The notes beneath the pieces were generated by a model. It was not told where the DNA came from. It saw nothing but the letters and a program-made list of their open reading frames with translations, and made no database searches. Of a stretch of DNA of 42,541 nucleotides, positions 1 to 7,479 are shown piece after piece (the first letter of the stretch is position 1; each line of letters begins with the position of its first letter). The DNA comes from an uncultured Ruminococcus sp. (GTDB taxonomy: Bacteria; Bacillota; Clostridia; Lachnospirales; Lachnospiraceae). The translations under genes and the position numbers were made by a program. Location of the stretch: assembly GCA_900553885.1 (NCBI GenBank), contig USFD01000019.1, positions 1 through 42,541 of the forward strand, read 5' to 3'.

Positions 1-19
1 CATAAATAAATTTTACACC

Positions 20-57
20 AAGAGCCAGGCCTTGCACAGACCTGGCTCTTATTCTTT
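20..57 (+). terminator. Intrinsic terminator of an upstream gene
   Basis: A perfect 10-bp inverted repeat (AAGAGCCAGG at 20-29, CCTGGCTCTT at 41-50) encloses an 11-nt loop and is followed by the T-rich ATTCTTTG. It probably ends a plus-strand gene lying left of the window. The T-run is interrupted, so termination strength is uncertain. Confidence 0.7.
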
Positions 58-98
58 GCAAAAAAAGTGCTGCCGCACTAATTATTTAGTGCGACAGC
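58..98 (-). terminator. Hairpin with T-run reading leftward
   Basis: Arms at 69-81 and 86-98 form a 13-bp stem with a TTAT loop. The one imperfect pair (C74/A94) becomes a G-T wobble on the minus strand. On the minus strand the stem is followed by AC and then seven T (66-60), the layout of an intrinsic terminator. On the plus strand the tail is only CCCCTTTGG. No minus-strand gene is visible to its right until beyond 32 kb, so either it is bidirectional or it terminates antisense transcription. Confidence 0.6.
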
Positions 99-151
99 CC
101 CTTTGGCAGGCAGAGTGATCGGCCAAAGAGTTATGGATCAGGTTTTATAGA

Positions 152-180
152 TTGACATGACAGGGAAGAAGAGAGATAAT
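152..180 (+). promoter_or_regulatory. Sigma-A-type promoter for the P-type ATPase gene
   Basis: TTGACA (152-157, a perfect -35) and GATAAT (175-180, 5 of 6) are separated by 17 nt. The predicted start is near 187, giving a leader of about 34 nt that contains the Shine-Dalgarno AGAGGAGA before the ATG at 221. Confidence 0.75.
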
Positions 181-220
181 CAGGATATGGATAAAATGCT
201 GACAGAGGAGACAGACTGAT

Positions 221-2662
221 ATGCCATTGAGAAAAAAACAGAACAGTTCAGAAGTACAGAGACCACGAAGAATAGAGACGACCCGATATAAACCGGATTA
301 CAGATCGGGACTTACCGGAGCACAGGTCCAGGAACACTGGCTTCACGGCTGGACAAACCGTGCGGTAGAGCCCCCGTCAAAATCAGTAAACGACATTATA
401 AGAGAAAATCTATTTACGTATTTCAACCTGATCTTTGCAGTGCTTGCCGTGATGCTTTGCCTGGTCGGATCTTTTCGGGATCTTACCTTTCTTCCGGTAA
501 TTATAGCCAATACGCTGATCGGAATCATACAGGAGATCCGGGCAAAACAGGTGCTGGATAAGCTGACCATGCTCAATGCGCCTCATGCCACAGTTGTCCG
601 TGACGGCCAAAAACATGTTGTCGATGCAGAGCAGCTTGTTCTGGATGATATTGTTATATTCCGGGCCGGAAACCAGGTCTGCGCGGATGCGGAAGTCTGT
701 GCAGGCGAAGTACAGGTTAATGAATCGCTTCTGACTGGAGAAGCAGATGAGATTACAAAGAGGAGAGGGGATAAGCTGATGTCCGGAAGTTTTATTATAT
801 CCGGACAGTGCCACGCAAGACTGGACAAAGTGGGGGAAGACTCCTATATTTCCAAACTGACTCTTCAGGCGAAAGAGATGCAGGAAGGTGAACAGTCGGA
901 GATGATCCGGTCCCTTGACAAACTGGTAAAATGGGTAGGTATCGCCATAATTCCCATAGGACTTGTTCTGTTCTGGCAGGCATTCTTTGTTCAGCATGAC
1001 GGATTCCGGGACAGCATCACTTCTATGGTGGCTGCGGTGATCGGAATGATCCCGGAGGGACTGTATCTGCTTGCCAGTGTAGCTTTGGCGGTCAGTTCGG
1101 TCCGCCTTGCCAGTAAAAAGGTTCTGCTGCACGATATGAAATGCATCGAGACTCTGGCCCGGGTTGATGTCCTTTGTGTGGATAAGACCGGAACGATAAC
1201 GGAGAATACCATGAAAGTACAGGATGTTATTCCGACAGATCTGTACGATTCCGATACTTTGCCGCCTCTGAATATGATGATTGGAGATTTTGCCGCGGCC
1301 ATGGATGAAGATAATATCACAATGGCTGCTGTGAAGGAGTATTTTCAGTCTTCAACAGGAGAAAGGCCGGTTTCCAAAACCGGATTTTCCTCAGCTACTA
1401 AATACAGCAGTGTTACATTTACTCACGGAGCGTATGTGCTGGGCGCCCCGGAGTTTGTCCTTCGGGAAAAATACGAGGACTATGCGGAGAAAATTACAGA
1501 GCATGCTGCCACCGGGGCCCGGGTGCTTGTATTCGGCGAATACGACGGGGAGATTGACGGCAGGCCTCTTAAGCACGGGATTACTCCCCTTGCTTTCCTC
1601 CTTCTGGCAAATCCGGTGAGAGAAGCGGCGGAGGAAACCTTCCGCTATTTTGCGGAACAGGGAGTTGAGGTGAAAGTAATTTCCGGAGATAATCCGGTTA
1701 CAGTTTCAAGAGTCGCAAAACAGGCGGGAATTGTAAATGCCGAGAACTATGCGGATGCCTCGGAACTGGACAGCGAAGAAAAGATGCGGGATGCGGTGCT
1801 CGAAAATACGGTGTTCGGACGTGTTACCCCGAATCAGAAGAGAAAGTTTGTACAGATTCTCAAAGAGGCAGGCCATACAGTTGCAATGACCGGAGACGGT
1901 GTCAATGATGTACTGGCCCTGAAAGATGCAGACTGCAGTATTGCAATGGCTTCCGGAAGCGAGGCGGCAGCCCAGGCTTCCCAGCTGGTGCTGCTGGAAT
2001 CCGATTTTTCATGTATGCCCCAGGTTGTGCTTGAGGGAAGAAGAGTTGTAAATAATATTCAGAGGTCAGCCACGCTGTTTCTTGTAAAAAATATCTTTTC
2101 TTTCCTGCTCAGTCTGATTTCGGTGGTATTTATGTTTACGTATCCGCTGGAGCCGTCCCAGATTTCACTGATCAGCATGTTTACCATCGGCGTTCCTGCT
2201 TTTTTCCTGGCACTGGAACCGAACAAGAACAGGATCAAAGGACATTTTCTTACCAATGTATTTCTGAAGGCGTTGCCGGCTGCCATTACAGATGCACTGG
2301 CGGTCGGATCGCTGGTGATATTCGGACAGACGTTCCATGTGGGATCCACCGACATATCAACAGCAGCCACTATGCTGCTGGCAATTGTAGGTTTTATGAT
2401 CCTGTACAAGATCAGCGCGCCGTTGAATGTACTTCGCACAGTGATTCTCTGCGGATGTATTGCAGGCCTTCTGTTCTGCAGCATTTATCTGAATGATCTG
2501 TTTGCCATAACGGGAATGACAAAGGGATGTATCATGCTGTTTGTGGTTTTCGCGATTGCTACAGAACCAGTGCTCAGATATCTGACTATTCTTGTGGGAA
2601 AACTGAGATTCTATTATCAGAGGCTGAGAGGGCGGAATCCGGAAACGGAACAGAAACTGTGA
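221..2662 (+). CDS. Cation-translocating P-type ATPase (CtpE-like)
   Basis: An 813-residue membrane pump that should couple ATP hydrolysis to cation movement across the plasma membrane. Visible motifs are TGEA at 172-175 (actuator loop), PEGL at 278-281 in the fourth membrane helix, the phosphorylation site DKTGT with Asp321, and the hinge TGDGVND from 557. Two helices lie at about 60-100, two more at about 237-295, and a hydrophobic C-terminal block follows from about 630. There is no N-terminal CxxC metal-binding domain and no CPC/CPx motif in helix 4, which argues against a heavy-metal (P1B) pump. The sequence around IPEGLYLL and the DKTGT site resembles actinobacterial CtpE and lactococcal YoaB-type pumps, some linked to Ca2+ export. 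That substrate is inferred from family resemblance, not shown here. The start ATG follows AGAGGAGA. Confidence 0.9.
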   Translation: MPLRKKQNSSEVQRPRRIETTRYKPDYRSGLTGAQVQEHWLHGWTNRAVEPPSKSVNDIIRENLFTYFNLIFAVLAVMLCLVGSFRDLTFLPVIIANTLIGIIQEIRAKQVLDKLTMLNAPHATVVRDGQKHVVDAEQLVLDDIVIFRAGNQVCADAEVCAGEVQVNESLLTGEADEITKRRGDKLMSGSFIISGQCHARLDKVGEDSYISKLTLQAKEMQEGEQSEMIRSLDKLVKWVGIAIIPIGLVLFWQAFFVQHDGFRDSITSMVAAVIGMIPEGLYLLASVALAVSSVRLASKKVLLHDMKCIETLARVDVLCVDKTGTITENTMKVQDVIPTDLYDSDTLPPLNMMIGDFAAAMDEDNITMAAVKEYFQSSTGERPVSKTGFSSATKYSSVTFTHGAYVLGAPEFVLREKYEDYAEKITEHAATGARVLVFGEYDGEIDGRPLKHGITPLAFLLLANPVREAAEETFRYFAEQGVEVKVISGDNPVTVSRVAKQAGIVNAENYADASELDSEEKMRDAVLENTVFGRVTPNQKRKFVQILKEAGHTVAMTGDGVNDVLALKDADCSIAMASGSEAAAQASQLVLLESDFSCMPQVVLEGRRVVNNIQRSATLFLVKNIFSFLLSLISVVFMFTYPLEPSQISLISMFTIGVPAFFLALEPNKNRIKGHFLTNVFLKALPAAITDALAVGSLVIFGQTFHVGSTDISTAATMLLAIVGFMILYKISAPLNVLRTVILCGCIAGLLFCSIYLNDLFAITGMTKGCIMLFVVFAIATEPVLRYLTILVGKLRFYYQRLRGRNPETEQKL

Positions 2663-2696
2663 AAAAATATAAAATGATAAAAAGGAGATAGGTATT

Positions 2697-2993
2697 ATGG
2701 TACATCATATTGTAATGTGGAAGTTTAAACCGGAAATTCCGGAGGAGAAAAAAGCGGAGCTTAAAGCAGCTATGAAGGAGAATCTGACCGCCCTGGTAGG
2801 CAAGGTGCCGGGACTTCTGGAGATGAATTTTGTGGATGAACCGCTTTCCTCCAGCACACATGATATTGCGCTTGTAAGCGTTATGGAAAAGGCGGAGGAT
2901 ATTGCCGTATACGGATCTCATCCGGCCCATGTGGCAGTGGCGGATACCTATGTGCGCCCCTATGTGACAGAAAGAGCCTGCCTGGATTATTAA
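2697..2993 (+). CDS. Dabb (stress-responsive A/B barrel) domain protein
   Basis: A 98-residue single-domain protein. It opens with the MVHHIVMWKFK strand typical of Dabb proteins and carries the later HPAHVAVADTYVRP segment characteristic of this dimeric ferredoxin-like fold. The molecular function of bacterial Dabb proteins is generally unknown. It follows the ATPase stop by 34 nt with a strong AAAAAGGAGA ribosome-binding site and lies just ahead of the pyrimidine-nucleoside phosphorylase, so all three are probably cotranscribed. Nothing in the sequence points to a substrate. Confidence 0.85.
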   Translation: MVHHIVMWKFKPEIPEEKKAELKAAMKENLTALVGKVPGLLEMNFVDEPLSSSTHDIALVSVMEKAEDIAVYGSHPAHVAVADTYVRPYVTERACLDY

Positions 2994-3032
2994 TCCTTCG
3001 AAGAGAAGCGGGAAAGGAAGGTGGCATCTTTT

Positions 3033-4337
3033 ATGAATATGTGTGACCTGATTGTAAAGAAAAAAAGAGGACATGTTCTGTCAGAAGAAGAGATCCGGTG
3101 GATGATCCGCGAATATACCGCCGGAAGAATCCCTGATTATCAGATGTCTGCAATGCTGATGGCGATCTGCTTTGTGGGTATGACTGCGGAAGAGACAAAA
3201 GAGCTGACGCTGGCTATGGCACACAGTGGAGATATGCTGGATCTTTCCGGGATACGCGGGATTAAAGTTGACAAACACAGTACCGGAGGCGTGGGCGATA
3301 AGACATCTCTTGTACTGGCTCCGCTGGCCGCATCTGTCGGCGTTCCGGTGGCAAAAATGTCCGGCCGGGGGCTGGGGCATACCGGAGGTACAATCGACAA
3401 GCTGGAAAGTTTTAAAGGGTTTTCCGTAAGTCTGACTCCGGAACAGTTTGTGCATAATGTAAATACAATTCATATTGCGGTTGCAGGTCAGACTGCCAAT
3501 CTGGCTCCTGCCGATAAAAAACTGTACGCGCTTCGCGATGTTACCGGAACGGTTGATCAGATGTCTCTGATCGCGGCCAGTATAATGAGCAAAAAGCTGG
3601 CCTCGGGAGCAGATGCTATTGTACTGGATGTGAAAACCGGGGACGGCGCTTTTATGAAAAGCCTGAAAGATGCCAGGGCGCTTGCAGAAGAGATGGTCAG
3701 TATAGGAAAACTGGCCGGCAAAGATATGACAGCAGTTATTTCCGATATGGATCAGCCTCTGGGATATGCGGTAGGAAATGCACTGGAAGTGAAAGAAGCC
3801 ATTCTCACTTTGCAGGGAAAAGGTCCGAAAGATCTGGAAGAGCTGGTACTGGTACTGGGTTCCTTCATGGCTGTTAAGGCAGGAAAGGCAGAAACGCCGG
3901 AAGAGGCTGCGTGTATGCTGAAAGACTCTCTCAAAAGCGGGAAGGCATTTTGGACCTTCCGGGAGTTTATCCGGGCGCAGGGCGGAGATCCGGAAGATGC
4001 GGTTCATCCGGAACGGCTGCCGCAGGCGGCATTTCAGGAACCGCTGCTTTCTCCCGGGGAAGGGTATATCAGTGATATTCATACAGAAGAAGTGGGAAAG
4101 GTCTGCCTTCTGCTTGGCGGCGGAAGAGAGACAAAGGACAGTCCGGTTGACCTGTCCGTAGGCCTGGTGCTGAACCGGAAAAAGGGAGATTACGTAAAGA
4201 AGGGAGAAACTCTTGCTGTCCTTCATGCAAATGACAGGAACCGTCTGGCAGAAGCTGGGAAGAAACTGGCGGCCTGCTTTGAGTTTTCTGATGTAAGGCC
4301 GCCGGAAGAGCCGCTTATTAAAGCGGTAATCGAATAA
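3033..4337 (+). CDS. pdp: Pyrimidine-nucleoside phosphorylase
   Basis: Reversibly phosphorolyses uridine, thymidine and deoxyuridine to the free base plus (deoxy)ribose-1-phosphate in nucleoside salvage. With the ATG at 3033 the protein has 434 residues, the usual family length. KHSTGGVGDK begins at about residue 81 (phosphate binding), and the signature SGRGLGHTGGTIDKLE begins at about residue 110. The all-alpha N-terminal domain, central phosphate domain and C-terminal lobe are all present. An in-frame GTG at 3021 sits directly on the ribosome-binding site GGAAAGGAAGG. The ATG at 3033 has a proper spacer and gives the family-typical MxMxDLI start, so I prefer it. Bacillus-type Pdp and DeoA-type thymidine phosphorylase are hard to separate by eye. 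The length and the Gram-positive context favour Pdp. Confidence 0.93.
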   Translation: MNMCDLIVKKKRGHVLSEEEIRWMIREYTAGRIPDYQMSAMLMAICFVGMTAEETKELTLAMAHSGDMLDLSGIRGIKVDKHSTGGVGDKTSLVLAPLAASVGVPVAKMSGRGLGHTGGTIDKLESFKGFSVSLTPEQFVHNVNTIHIAVAGQTANLAPADKKLYALRDVTGTVDQMSLIAASIMSKKLASGADAIVLDVKTGDGAFMKSLKDARALAEEMVSIGKLAGKDMTAVISDMDQPLGYAVGNALEVKEAILTLQGKGPKDLEELVLVLGSFMAVKAGKAETPEEAACMLKDSLKSGKAFWTFREFIRAQGGDPEDAVHPERLPQAAFQEPLLSPGEGYISDIHTEEVGKVCLLLGGGRETKDSPVDLSVGLVLNRKKGDYVKKGETLAVLHANDRNRLAEAGKKLAACFEFSDVRPPEEPLIKAVIE

Positions 4338-4384
4338 GTGCCTGGTGCCGATATGTTGGAAAAGAAAAAGGAATAAGAGAAAAG

Positions 4385-4430
4385 ACGCTGCACATATACT
4401 GGTTATAAAAAGCGTATGTGTGGCGTTTTT
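4385..4430 (+). terminator. Terminator-like hairpin abutting the yqfC start codon
   Basis: Arms at 4385-4397 and 4414-4426 pair over about 13 bp (three G-T wobbles) around a 16-nt loop and run into five T (4426-4430). The ATG of yqfC begins at the very next base. It probably ends transcription from the pdp group. Because it covers the yqfC ribosome-binding region it could also influence initiation of yqfC. Confidence 0.6.
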
Positions 4431-4718
4431 ATGGAAAGGGAACAGATCAGAGAGAGACTTGCGTCGGCTGCAAGTATGCCCAGGGATGTTGTGCTCGGAG
4501 CATCTATAATTACAATTACGGGTGTGTCAGAAGTATGTGTTGAAAATTACCGGGGGATCATAGAATATACAGACTGCCTTATGAGGCTGCAGACGAAGGA
4601 AGGTCAGCTGCGGCTGACAGGAAAAAGACTGAATATTGAGTATTATACAAATGACGAAATGAAAATAACAGGTATAATTGACAGCATTGAGTTCAATGAT
4701 GGGAGGAGAGGGGATTGA
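4431..4718 (+). CDS. yqfC: YqfC-family sporulation protein
   Basis: A 95-residue protein of the YabP/YqfC family, made during endospore formation. The Bacillus homologue is expressed in the mother cell under sigma-E, and its exact role is unresolved. The family core MPRDVVLGASIITITG is followed by short beta strands ending in GIIDSIEFNDG. The ATG at 4431 gives about 15 residues before that core, as in Bacillus YqfC. An ATG at 4416 would lie inside the hairpin stem. No convincing Shine-Dalgarno precedes 4431, because the hairpin T-run is directly adjacent. It overlaps yqfD by 4 nt, and the yqfC-yqfD-phoH order is conserved in spore formers. Confidence 0.85.
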   Translation: MEREQIRERLASAASMPRDVVLGASIITITGVSEVCVENYRGIIEYTDCLMRLQTKEGQLRLTGKRLNIEYYTNDEMKITGIIDSIEFNDGRRGD

Positions 4719-5974
4719 TCCGTTCGCTGATCCGCTGCTTGAAAGGGTATGTCAGAATCCGGGTGGAGGGATACTCTCCGGAACGGTTTCTGAATATGTG
4801 CTGCTATCATGGAATTTATATCTGGGGACTTACTCCGGCAGAAGACGCCTATGAAATGTATATGTCTGTTTCCGGCTTCAGGAAAGTCCGTCCGCTGGCC
4901 AGAAAAACACACACAAGAATCTGTATAGTCAGACGCATCGGCCTTCCTTTTTTTCTCCGCCGGTATCGGAAACACAGACTTTTTTTTGCGGGAATGATCC
5001 TGTGTGCACTGCTGCTGAAATGCTACTCTGTATTTATATGGGATATTCATTTTGAGGGAAATGAGAAATGGACAGATTCCACACTGACAGATTTCCTTGC
5101 CTCGGAAAATGTGTCTCCGTTTATGCTGAAAAGCCGTGTTGACTGTCAGGGTATTGTAAAAGCGATTCGAAAGGAATATAATGATATCGTTTGGGTATCT
5201 GCATCCATTGACGGAAGCAGACTGAAAATCCAGATTAAAGAAAATGAGGATACTTTCCGGGAGGACGGACAGGAAACCGGGACACAGGAGACACATCCCA
5301 CAGATCTGGTAGCTTCTGAAGACGGCGTGATTACTGAAATTGTAACCCGCTCCGGCGTTCCTCAGGTTCATGCGGGAGATACAGTCAAAAAGGGAGATAT
5401 CCTTGTCTGCGGAAGAATTGAGGTGCTCAATGACAGCGGAGAAGTAACGGGCTACCAGTATGAACAGTCAGATGCGGATATTTATGCTGACACGCAAATG
5501 GAATACAAAAATACGATGCCTCTGACCCGCCAGGAAAAAGTATATGACGGGAAAGAAAGCCGGCAGGGATTTGTGCGGATCTTCGGATGGACGGTCTCTG
5601 TGGGCAGTCTGAAAAACCGGTACGAATACAGTGAAATTCTTACAGAAGAGCAGCAGATCAGACTTGGCGAGAATTTTTATCTGCCTTTTTCCTGGGGCGC
5701 AAAAACCGCAAAATCCTATTCTTTCAGGACGGAAAAGTATACCCGGGAGGAAATACGGCAGAAATTAAGTGCAGATTTTGCTCTTTTTTGTGAGGAATTG
5801 GAAGAAAAAGGTATTCAAATAAAAGAAAATAATGTTAAAATACAACTGGATCAGAATTCCGCATCTGCCTCAGGTACTTTATATCTGAATGAAAGAATTA
5901 CAGAAGAGGCAGATACGGAGATTTTAATTGTTGAAAGGAAAGAATCGGATGAGTCTGACGGAACAGATGATTGA
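4715..5974 (+). CDS. yqfD: Sporulation protein YqfD
   Basis: A 419-residue membrane-anchored protein of the YqfD family (stage IV sporulation in Bacillus). Residues 1-85 form a soluble N-terminal domain (VRIRVEGYSPERFLN), one membrane helix spans about 88-108, and the remaining 310 residues should lie on the other side of the membrane. VRSGVPQVHAGDTVKKGDIL, at about residues 208-228 and quoted approximately, looks like a biotinyl-lipoyl-type hairpin. The start is TTG at 4715, overlapping the yqfC stop and preceded by the very strong GGGAGGAGAGGGGA, which indicates translational coupling. The 3' end overlaps phoH by 26 nt. Biochemical function is unknown. Confidence 0.85.
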   Translation: MIRSLIRCLKGYVRIRVEGYSPERFLNMCCYHGIYIWGLTPAEDAYEMYMSVSGFRKVRPLARKTHTRICIVRRIGLPFFLRRYRKHRLFFAGMILCALLLKCYSVFIWDIHFEGNEKWTDSTLTDFLASENVSPFMLKSRVDCQGIVKAIRKEYNDIVWVSASIDGSRLKIQIKENEDTFREDGQETGTQETHPTDLVASEDGVITEIVTRSGVPQVHAGDTVKKGDILVCGRIEVLNDSGEVTGYQYEQSDADIYADTQMEYKNTMPLTRQEKVYDGKESRQGFVRIFGWTVSVGSLKNRYEYSEILTEEQQIRLGENFYLPFSWGAKTAKSYSFRTEKYTREEIRQKLSADFALFCEELEEKGIQIKENNVKIQLDQNSASASGTLYLNERITEEADTEILIVERKESDESDGTDD

Positions 5975-6941
5975 GATACCGGCCGAACACGAAGCAAATG
6001 TATTCGGTCAGTTTGATGCATATGTAAAAAAACTGGAGCGGACATTTCACGTTACGCTGATTGCCCGGGATGGAAATCTTAAGATTGTCGGAGAACAGGC
6101 GGCGGTCGAGAAGGTATGCCGCATCCTGACACAGCTTGTGGAATTGTCCAGGCGGGGCAATACCATTACAGAACAGAATGTGGACTATGCAATTTCTCTG
6201 GTATTTGAAGACCAGGAGGAAGGAATTGTGGCAATCGACAAGGATCTGATCTGCTATACACTTCAGGGAAAGCCGATCAAGCCCAAAACACTGGGACAGA
6301 AACGATATGTGGATTCGATCCGTGACGGGATGATTACTTTCGGACTGGGCCCTGCGGGAACCGGGAAAACCTATCTGGCCATGGCTATGGCTATTACTGC
6401 ATTTAAGCGAAATGAAGTGGGGAGAATTATTCTCACCAGACCGGCGATTGAGGCGGGGGAAAAACTGGGATTTCTTCCGGGGGATCTCCAGAGCAAGATC
6501 GACCCGTATCTGCGTCCCCTGTACGATGCATTGTATCAGATTATGGGTGCCGAGAGCTTTCTGAAAAACTCAGAAAAGGGGCTGATTGAGGTGGCGCCCC
6601 TTGCCTATATGCGCGGACGGACGCTGGATAATGCATTTATTATTCTGGATGAAGCTCAGAATACAACGCCTGCACAGATGAAAATGTTTCTGACAAGAAT
6701 CGGATTTGGTTCCAAAGTTGTTATTACCGGAGATTCCACGCAGAAGGATCTGCCATCCGGAGCGGTATCCGGTCTTGATGTTGCGGAAAAGGTTGTAAAA
6801 GGGATCGAAGGGATCAGCATCTGTACACTGACCAGCAAAGATGTTGTCCGCCATCCTCTTGTACAGAAGATTGTAAAGGCTTACGAAGAATACGAAAAGA
6901 ATACAGCAAGACAGAAGAACAGCAGAAGGAGAAAGGTATGA
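5949..6941 (+). CDS. phoH: PhoH family ATPase
   Basis: A cytoplasmic P-loop ATPase of the PhoH/YbeZ type, usually linked to RNA metabolism and found next to ybeY. It has 330 residues from the chosen ATG. A KH-like N-terminal region precedes the Walker A GPAGTGKT at residues 134-141, and Walker B lies in FIILDEAQNTTPAQMKMFL. The ATG at 5949 follows AAAGGAAAG at a good distance, while an upstream in-frame TTG at 5928 has no ribosome-binding site. The gene starts inside the end of yqfD and its stop overlaps the ybeY start (ATGA), so yqfC-yqfD-phoH-ybeY are almost certainly one operon. The exact RNA substrate is not known. Confidence 0.93.
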   Translation: MSLTEQMIEIPAEHEANVFGQFDAYVKKLERTFHVTLIARDGNLKIVGEQAAVEKVCRILTQLVELSRRGNTITEQNVDYAISLVFEDQEEGIVAIDKDLICYTLQGKPIKPKTLGQKRYVDSIRDGMITFGLGPAGTGKTYLAMAMAITAFKRNEVGRIILTRPAIEAGEKLGFLPGDLQSKIDPYLRPLYDALYQIMGAESFLKNSEKGLIEVAPLAYMRGRTLDNAFIILDEAQNTTPAQMKMFLTRIGFGSKVVITGDSTQKDLPSGAVSGLDVAEKVVKGIEGISICTLTSKDVVRHPLVQKIVKAYEEYEKNTARQKNSRRRKV

Positions 6942-7435
6942 GCATCTTTATAGAAGAGGAGGGTGCAGTTACCCTGCCTTTTAATGCGGAAGAGATTGCC
7001 GGAAAAGTAATTGAGGCGGCTCTGGAATATGAGAACTGCCCTTATGAAGCAGAGGTCAGTCTCCTGCTTACAACAGACGAGGAAGTGAGAAAACTTAACT
7101 GCTCTGCACGGGGGCTGGACCGTCCTACAGACGTTCTTTCTTTTCCCATGCTGGAATACAGCCGGCCAGGGGATTTTTCGTGGCTGGAAAAGGAGCCGGG
7201 GGATGCGTTCAATCCGGAGACGGGTGAGCTGATGCTGGGAGACATTGTTATTTCAAAAGATAAAGTGCTGGCACAGGCGGAGGAATACGGCCACACGCCG
7301 CTGCGGGAGTATGCGTTTCTGATCGCACACAGTATGCTTCACCTGTTTGGATATGATCACATGGAGGAAGAGGACAGACTGCTGATGGAGGAACGTCAGC
7401 GTGGAATCATGGAAAAAGTCAATATTCTGCGGTAA
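6938..7435 (+). CDS. ybeY: Endoribonuclease YbeY
   Basis: A single-strand-specific, zinc-dependent endoribonuclease involved in 16S rRNA 3'-end maturation and ribosome quality control. It has 165 residues. The metal-binding motif HSMLHLFGYDH supplies His131, His135 and His141. The region around LNCSARGLDRPTDVLSFP is the other family hallmark. Its ATG overlaps the phoH stop by 4 nt, matching the common phoH-ybeY pairing. No HD-domain YqfF, Era or DgkA gene follows, unlike the order in many Firmicutes. Confidence 0.95.
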   Translation: MSIFIEEEGAVTLPFNAEEIAGKVIEAALEYENCPYEAEVSLLLTTDEEVRKLNCSARGLDRPTDVLSFPMLEYSRPGDFSWLEKEPGDAFNPETGELMLGDIVISKDKVLAQAEEYGHTPLREYAFLIAHSMLHLFGYDHMEEEDRLLMEERQRGIMEKVNILR

Positions 7436-7479
7436 CTGTTTATTAAGGCTGCATTGGGATAAAACCGAGGAGGACTGAT

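Noticed and set aside
105..220. Manganese (yybP-ykoY) riboswitch before the P-type ATPase gene, as for lactococcal YoaB
   Set aside because: The conserved core elements are not visible, and the predicted promoter leaves a leader of only about 34 nt, too short for a riboswitch.
3081..4226. A 381-codon minus-strand open frame opposite pdp
   Set aside because: Pyrimidine-nucleoside phosphorylase on the plus strand is complete with both signatures. The antisense frame has no recognisable domain or start signal.
4375..4400. Sigma-E-type promoter upstream of yqfC (CATATACT at 4391-4398)
   Set aside because: The -10-like element is suggestive but the -35 region is a poor match, and the sequence is also explained as the hairpin's 5' arm.
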